Of a stretch of DNA of 34,806 nt, positions 32,043 to 34,806 are shown piece after piece. Location of the stretch: the NCBI GenBank assembly GCA_903821335.1, contig CAIJKV010000049.1:1-34806 (forward strand), given 5' to 3'. How positions within the stretch are numbered: position 1 is the stretch's first letter; each line of letters begins with the position of its first letter. Made by a program: the position numbers and the translations under genes. The notes below the pieces were generated by a model. That model made no database searches and was not told the DNA's origin. It saw only the letters and a program-made list of their open reading frames with translations. The stretch is from an uncultured beta proteobacterium. Lineage in GTDB: Bacteria; Pseudomonadota; Gammaproteobacteria; Burkholderiales; Burkholderiaceae_B.

Positions 32043-32539
32043 AGGATGACCTTGAGTGGGGTGTTCAGCGTATAGACCTCGCAGTCCGCACCCTCTCCCT
32101 TGCGTTCGAGCACTACAAAATCACCCTGCCGTTGCGCCAGCAGCGGGTGGTGCCAGGTGCCGGGCCTGAACGTCACCCCGCATGACCCACTGACCCAGAA
32201 GGCAGCCACCGTGTCCTCGCGTGGCGCTCCATCGTCTTGTGCCGGATCGCCGAGTGCCACGATCACGACAAAAGGTACACCTGCCAGGGGAATAAAAGAC
32301 TGACTTCCCAAGCGATGGCGCTCGAGCTCGATGGCGACAAATGGCAGCGGACGGGCAGTCGCCCGATACAAGTTCAGCGTGGCATGACCGCCGCCCTGCG
32401 CCAGGTCGGGGTCGGCAAGCGGCAGGCGCTCGCTTGTCCCGCCATTGATCAATACACCGTTGGCCAGCTCACCACCTAGAAGGTCCCCGTAGGGTGCGAA
32501 AGCTTCGTGGGTGAGGGGGACTGCGTTGAGCGTTCGCAT
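32036..32539 (-). CDS. allA: Ureidoglycolate lyase
   Basis: Enzyme of 167 residues that splits ureidoglycolate to glyoxylate and urea, the last step of one allantoin-degradation route. The family pattern is present: an N-terminal LTHEAFAPYGDLL segment, then LNLYRA, the LERHRLGSQSFIPLAG core with its conserved Glu-His and Ser-Gln-Phe-Ile-Pro, and the cupin-like WHHPLL near the C-terminus. Usual length is about 160-175. No other allantoin or purine genes (allantoinase, allantoicase) lie in the window, so it is an isolated copy here. The gene start at 32539 is the natural family start. It is divergent from the antiporter gene and convergent with the GMC enzyme. Confidence 0.9.
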   Translation of the reverse strand: MRTLNAVPLTHEAFAPYGDLLGGELANGVLINGGTSERLPLADPDLAQGGGHATLNLYRATARPLPFVAIELERHRLGSQSFIPLAGVPFVVIVALGDPAQDDGAPREDTVAAFWVSGSCGVTFRPGTWHHPLLAQRQGDFVVLERKGEGADCEVYTLNTPLKVILA

Positions 32540-32723
32540 GGCAGAGGATGGGCCGGAAAGTGTGGGTGACAGTTGTCAGCTTCAGGTAGAAATGATTTGA
32601 AGTCAATTCTCACAGTTGTAACGGTGGGCCAAAATGTGCGGGTCGTCTGGCAATACTGAGCCAGAACGGCTTGCGCCTACGGTATAGTCAGCACCATTAT
32701 CCAAGACTGGCGCGGCCCCATTG

Positions 32724-33995
32724 ATGCCTATTCCCCATTTCATCGAGGTGATCGCAACGGTGTTGTTTGCGGTTGCTATTGTGCATACCTTTTCCGTGCC
32801 GATTTTTGCAAGGCTTGCGCACAAGAACGGACCGCATGCCGGCGTCTTTCATGCGCTGGCCGAGGTCGAGGTCGTCTTCGGGTTCTGGGCCTTCGTCCTG
32901 ATGGCCATCATGGCGTTCGGCGTTGGCACGCAAGGCATGGCCAGCTATATCGATACGCGAAACTTCACCGAACCCTTGTTCGTGTTTGCCATTATGGTGG
33001 TGGCCGCGAGTCGTCCGATCATCGAGCTCCTCAGCGTCGTGGTTCGTCTCATCGCACGGCTGATTCCTGTGCAACGGCACCTGGCCACTTTTTTCGTTGT
33101 GCTGACGTTCGTCCCCCTGGCCGGGTCACTGATTACCGAGCCCGCAGCCATGACGCTGGCCGCATTGCTGCTGCGCGATGGTTATTTCAAGCGCCCTGGA
33201 CACTCGGCGTTTAAATACATGACGCTGGGCGTGCTGTTCGTCAACGTGTCCATCGGCGGCGTGCTGACGGCCTATGCCGCGCCGCCGGTTCTGATGGTCG
33301 TGAAAGCCTTTGACTGGGATTCGGCTTACATGGCGTCCAATTTCGGCTGGCGTGCGGTCGCGGGCGTGATCGTCAATGCCCTCTTGCTGACGTTCATCAA
33401 CCGCAAACTGCTCTCCCAGGGTGAGGTCCAGACACATGTCGGCGTGACGCGCGAAAAGCCTTGCAGGGTACCCGTAGTAACCATGCTGGTGCATGTGCTG
33501 TTCCTGATCGGGGTGGTCGTGTCGGCCCACCACCCCGCGATTTTCCTGGGTCTGCTGATGATGTTCATCGGGTTTTGCGAGGCCTATCAACGCTATCAGT
33601 CCCGCCTGATGATCAAGGAGGGTTTGCTGGTTGGTTTCTTCCTTGCTGGGCTGGTGTTGCTGGGCGGCCTGCAAAAGTGGTGGTTGCAGGACTTGCTGGG
33701 TGGGTTGTCGCCCGACGTGCTGTTCTGGGGCGCGATGGTGTTGACCGCCCTCACCGACAATGCGGCGCTCACTTACCTGGGGTCGCTGGTGGATGGCACC
33801 TCGCAAGCCTGGCGCTACATGCTTGTCGCGGGTGCCGTGACTGGCGGTGGCTTGACAGTGATCGCCAACGCACCGAACCCGGCCGGCTTTGCAATTCTCA
33901 AGAGTGAGTTCACAGACGGCACGATTTCCGCCGCACCGCTTTTTGCCGCTGCGCTTGTGCCAACATTGATTGCGGCGACCTTTTTCCTGATTTAA
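32724..33995 (+). CDS. Putative Na+/H+ antiporter (Na_H_antiport_3-type membrane protein)
   Basis: Integral membrane protein of 423 residues with about ten or more hydrophobic segments. The N-terminal FIEVIATVLFAVAIVHTFSVP and the following charged loop (KNGPHAGVFHALAEVEVVFGFW) resemble the family annotated as putative Na+/H+ antiporter (PF07399, from memory). A TDNAALTYLGSL segment in the C-terminal half resembles the charged helices of ion exchangers. The ATG at 32724 directly follows a TTG and has no clear ribosome site. Actual ion specificity is undemonstrated. It stands alone on its strand, with the SDR gene 23 bases downstream possibly in the same transcript. Confidence 0.83.
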   Translation: MPIPHFIEVIATVLFAVAIVHTFSVPIFARLAHKNGPHAGVFHALAEVEVVFGFWAFVLMAIMAFGVGTQGMASYIDTRNFTEPLFVFAIMVVAASRPIIELLSVVVRLIARLIPVQRHLATFFVVLTFVPLAGSLITEPAAMTLAALLLRDGYFKRPGHSAFKYMTLGVLFVNVSIGGVLTAYAAPPVLMVVKAFDWDSAYMASNFGWRAVAGVIVNALLLTFINRKLLSQGEVQTHVGVTREKPCRVPVVTMLVHVLFLIGVVVSAHHPAIFLGLLMMFIGFCEAYQRYQSRLMIKEGLLVGFFLAGLVLLGGLQKWWLQDLLGGLSPDVLFWGAMVLTALTDNAALTYLGSLVDGTSQAWRYMLVAGAVTGGGLTVIANAPNPAGFAILKSEFTDGTISAAPLFAAALVPTLIAATFFLI

Positions 33996-34018
33996 AACTT
34001 TCACTGCCAGAGCCCATC

Positions 34019-34806
34019 ATGCAATATCGATCCGTATTCCGTCCTGGTCTGTTCGAGGGCAAGGTTGTCGTGGTGACCGGCGGGGGGAGCGGACTGGGTC
34101 GTTGCAACGCGCACGAGCTGGCCAGCCTGGGCGCGGGTGTCGCGTTGGTGGGTCGAAATATTGAAAAATTGCAGACCGTACGCAATGAAATCATCGAAGC
34201 CTACCCAGAGGCGGCGACGCGCGTCAGCACGCATGTTTGCGATATTCGTATCGAAGACGTGGTGCGCGAAACGGTCGCTGCGGTGCTGGCCTTTCATGGC
34301 CGGATCGACGGCCTATTCAACAATGCTGGCGGTCAGTTTCCGTCGGCACTGCGTGACCTGAGCCTGAAAGGCTGGGATGCAGTCGTGCGTAACAATCTGC
34401 ATGGCACATTCCTGATGTCGCGCGAATGCTATACGCAATGGATGGAATCCAACGGTGGTTCGATCGTGAATATGCTGGCCGATATCTGGGGCGGCATGCC
34501 CGGCATGGGTCACACGGGTGCGGCGCGCGCGGGCACGCTGAACTTTACCGAAACCGCAGCCTGCGAATGGGCCGTCTCAGGCGTGCGTGTCAACGCCGTG
34601 GCCCCTGGGTGGGTGGCTTCCAGCGGATTTGATACCTATGCCCCCGCATTCCAGGACCAGCTCAGGTCGTTCAAACGCAGCGTACCGTTGCAGCGCCATG
34701 GAACTGAATCGGAAGTCTCGGCCGCCGTGACGTTCCTGTTGTCCGAGGCGGCTGCCTTCATCACTGGGGTCGCACTCCGGATCGACGGTGGCGTCCCCAA
34801 TGCCCG
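34019..34806 (+). CDS. SDR-family oxidoreductase, enoyl-CoA-reductase/terpene-utilisation type (3' truncated)
   Basis: Short-chain dehydrogenase open to the window edge (262 complete codons, no stop). Cofactor motif TGGGSGLG is at 20-27, NNAG at 101-104, and APGWVASSGF and GVALRIDGGVP near the end. The catalytic site reads HTGAAR (165-170), so the YxxxK pair is replaced by Thr166 and Arg170. This HTGAARAG pattern is what I associate with peroxisomal trans-2-enoyl-CoA-reductase-like and Atu-type (acyclic terpene utilisation) SDRs, which act on CoA thioesters. Only the last few residues are missing. It lies 23 bases after the antiporter gene, same strand. Precise substrate unknown. Confidence 0.88.
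   Translation, partial: MQYRSVFRPGLFEGKVVVVTGGGSGLGRCNAHELASLGAGVALVGRNIEKLQTVRNEIIEAYPEAATRVSTHVCDIRIEDVVRETVAAVLAFHGRIDGLFNNAGGQFPSALRDLSLKGWDAVVRNNLHGTFLMSRECYTQWMESNGGSIVNMLADIWGGMPGMGHTGAARAGTLNFTETAACEWAVSGVRVNAVAPGWVASSGFDTYAPAFQDQLRSFKRSVPLQRHGTESEVSAAVTFLLSEAAAFITGVALRIDGGVPNA

Noticed and set aside
33126-34004. 292-codon open frame on the minus strand opposite the antiporter
   Set aside because: Low-complexity Gln/His/Arg-rich translation typical of an antisense shadow of a membrane protein.

Overview
The window is GC-rich and gene-dense with no RNA gene, insertion sequence, prophage or CRISPR array. Gene content suggests a betaproteobacterium of the order Burkholderiales, probably near the Alcaligenaceae (Bordetella/Achromobacter-like). 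The pointers are two stand-alone Bug/TctC-type periplasmic binding proteins, a HAAT (Liv) transporter heading a catabolic operon, and many acyl-CoA and flavin enzymes. Genus cannot be fixed from the sequence alone.

Layout. (1) Positions 1-9388, plus strand: one tightly packed operon encoding a branched-chain-amino-acid-type ABC transporter (permease cut by the window edge, second permease, two ATPases). It is followed by an AMP-forming acyl-CoA ligase, an SDR, a 3-hydroxyisobutyrate-dehydrogenase-like enzyme, a second ligase and a second SDR. It reads as uptake, CoA activation and oxidation of an unidentified carboxylic acid. (2) 9419-10646, minus: an AhpD-like protein and a DODA/LigB-type extradiol dioxygenase, with a 12-bp-arm inverted repeat (10693-10724) in their promoter region. 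(3) 10909-14672: an IlvD/Edd-type dehydratase (+), an enoyl-CoA hydratase (-) and a Bug binding protein (+). (4) 14745-17942, minus: a second Bug protein followed by a fused ADP/NDP-forming acyl-CoA synthetase. (5) 18118-18993, plus: a Tat-exported dienelactone-hydrolase-family protein. (6) 18990-28186: a GntR/UTRA regulator (-) divergent from a nine-gene operon (+). That operon encodes a PotD/A/B/C-like ABC importer, a multi-subunit HcnABC/opine-oxidase-like flavin dehydrogenase with two different DAO-type subunits, and a RidA protein. Two perfect TGTCCGGACA palindromes overlap its likely promoter. (7) 28284-34806: a methyltransferase, a PP_4765-type flavoprotein, a GMC oxidoreductase, ureidoglycolate lyase (allA), a putative Na+/H+ antiporter and a 3'-truncated SDR.

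How the genes work together. Region 6 is the most system-like part. The importer supplies an amine-type substrate, the flavin/Fe-S complex oxidises its C-N bond, RidA hydrolyses the imine/enamine product, and the GntR protein probably controls the locus through the twin operator. The duplicated FAD subunit around a single alpha/gamma pair is the unusual feature. Region 1 is a second coherent pathway whose two ligases and two SDRs look like two parallel activation/oxidation modules; all three SDRs in the window lack the canonical YxxxK pair. Several convergent gene pairs are separated by well-formed hairpins. No gene-free stretch exceeds 300 bases; the longest, 10647-10908, holds the inverted repeat and a long leader.
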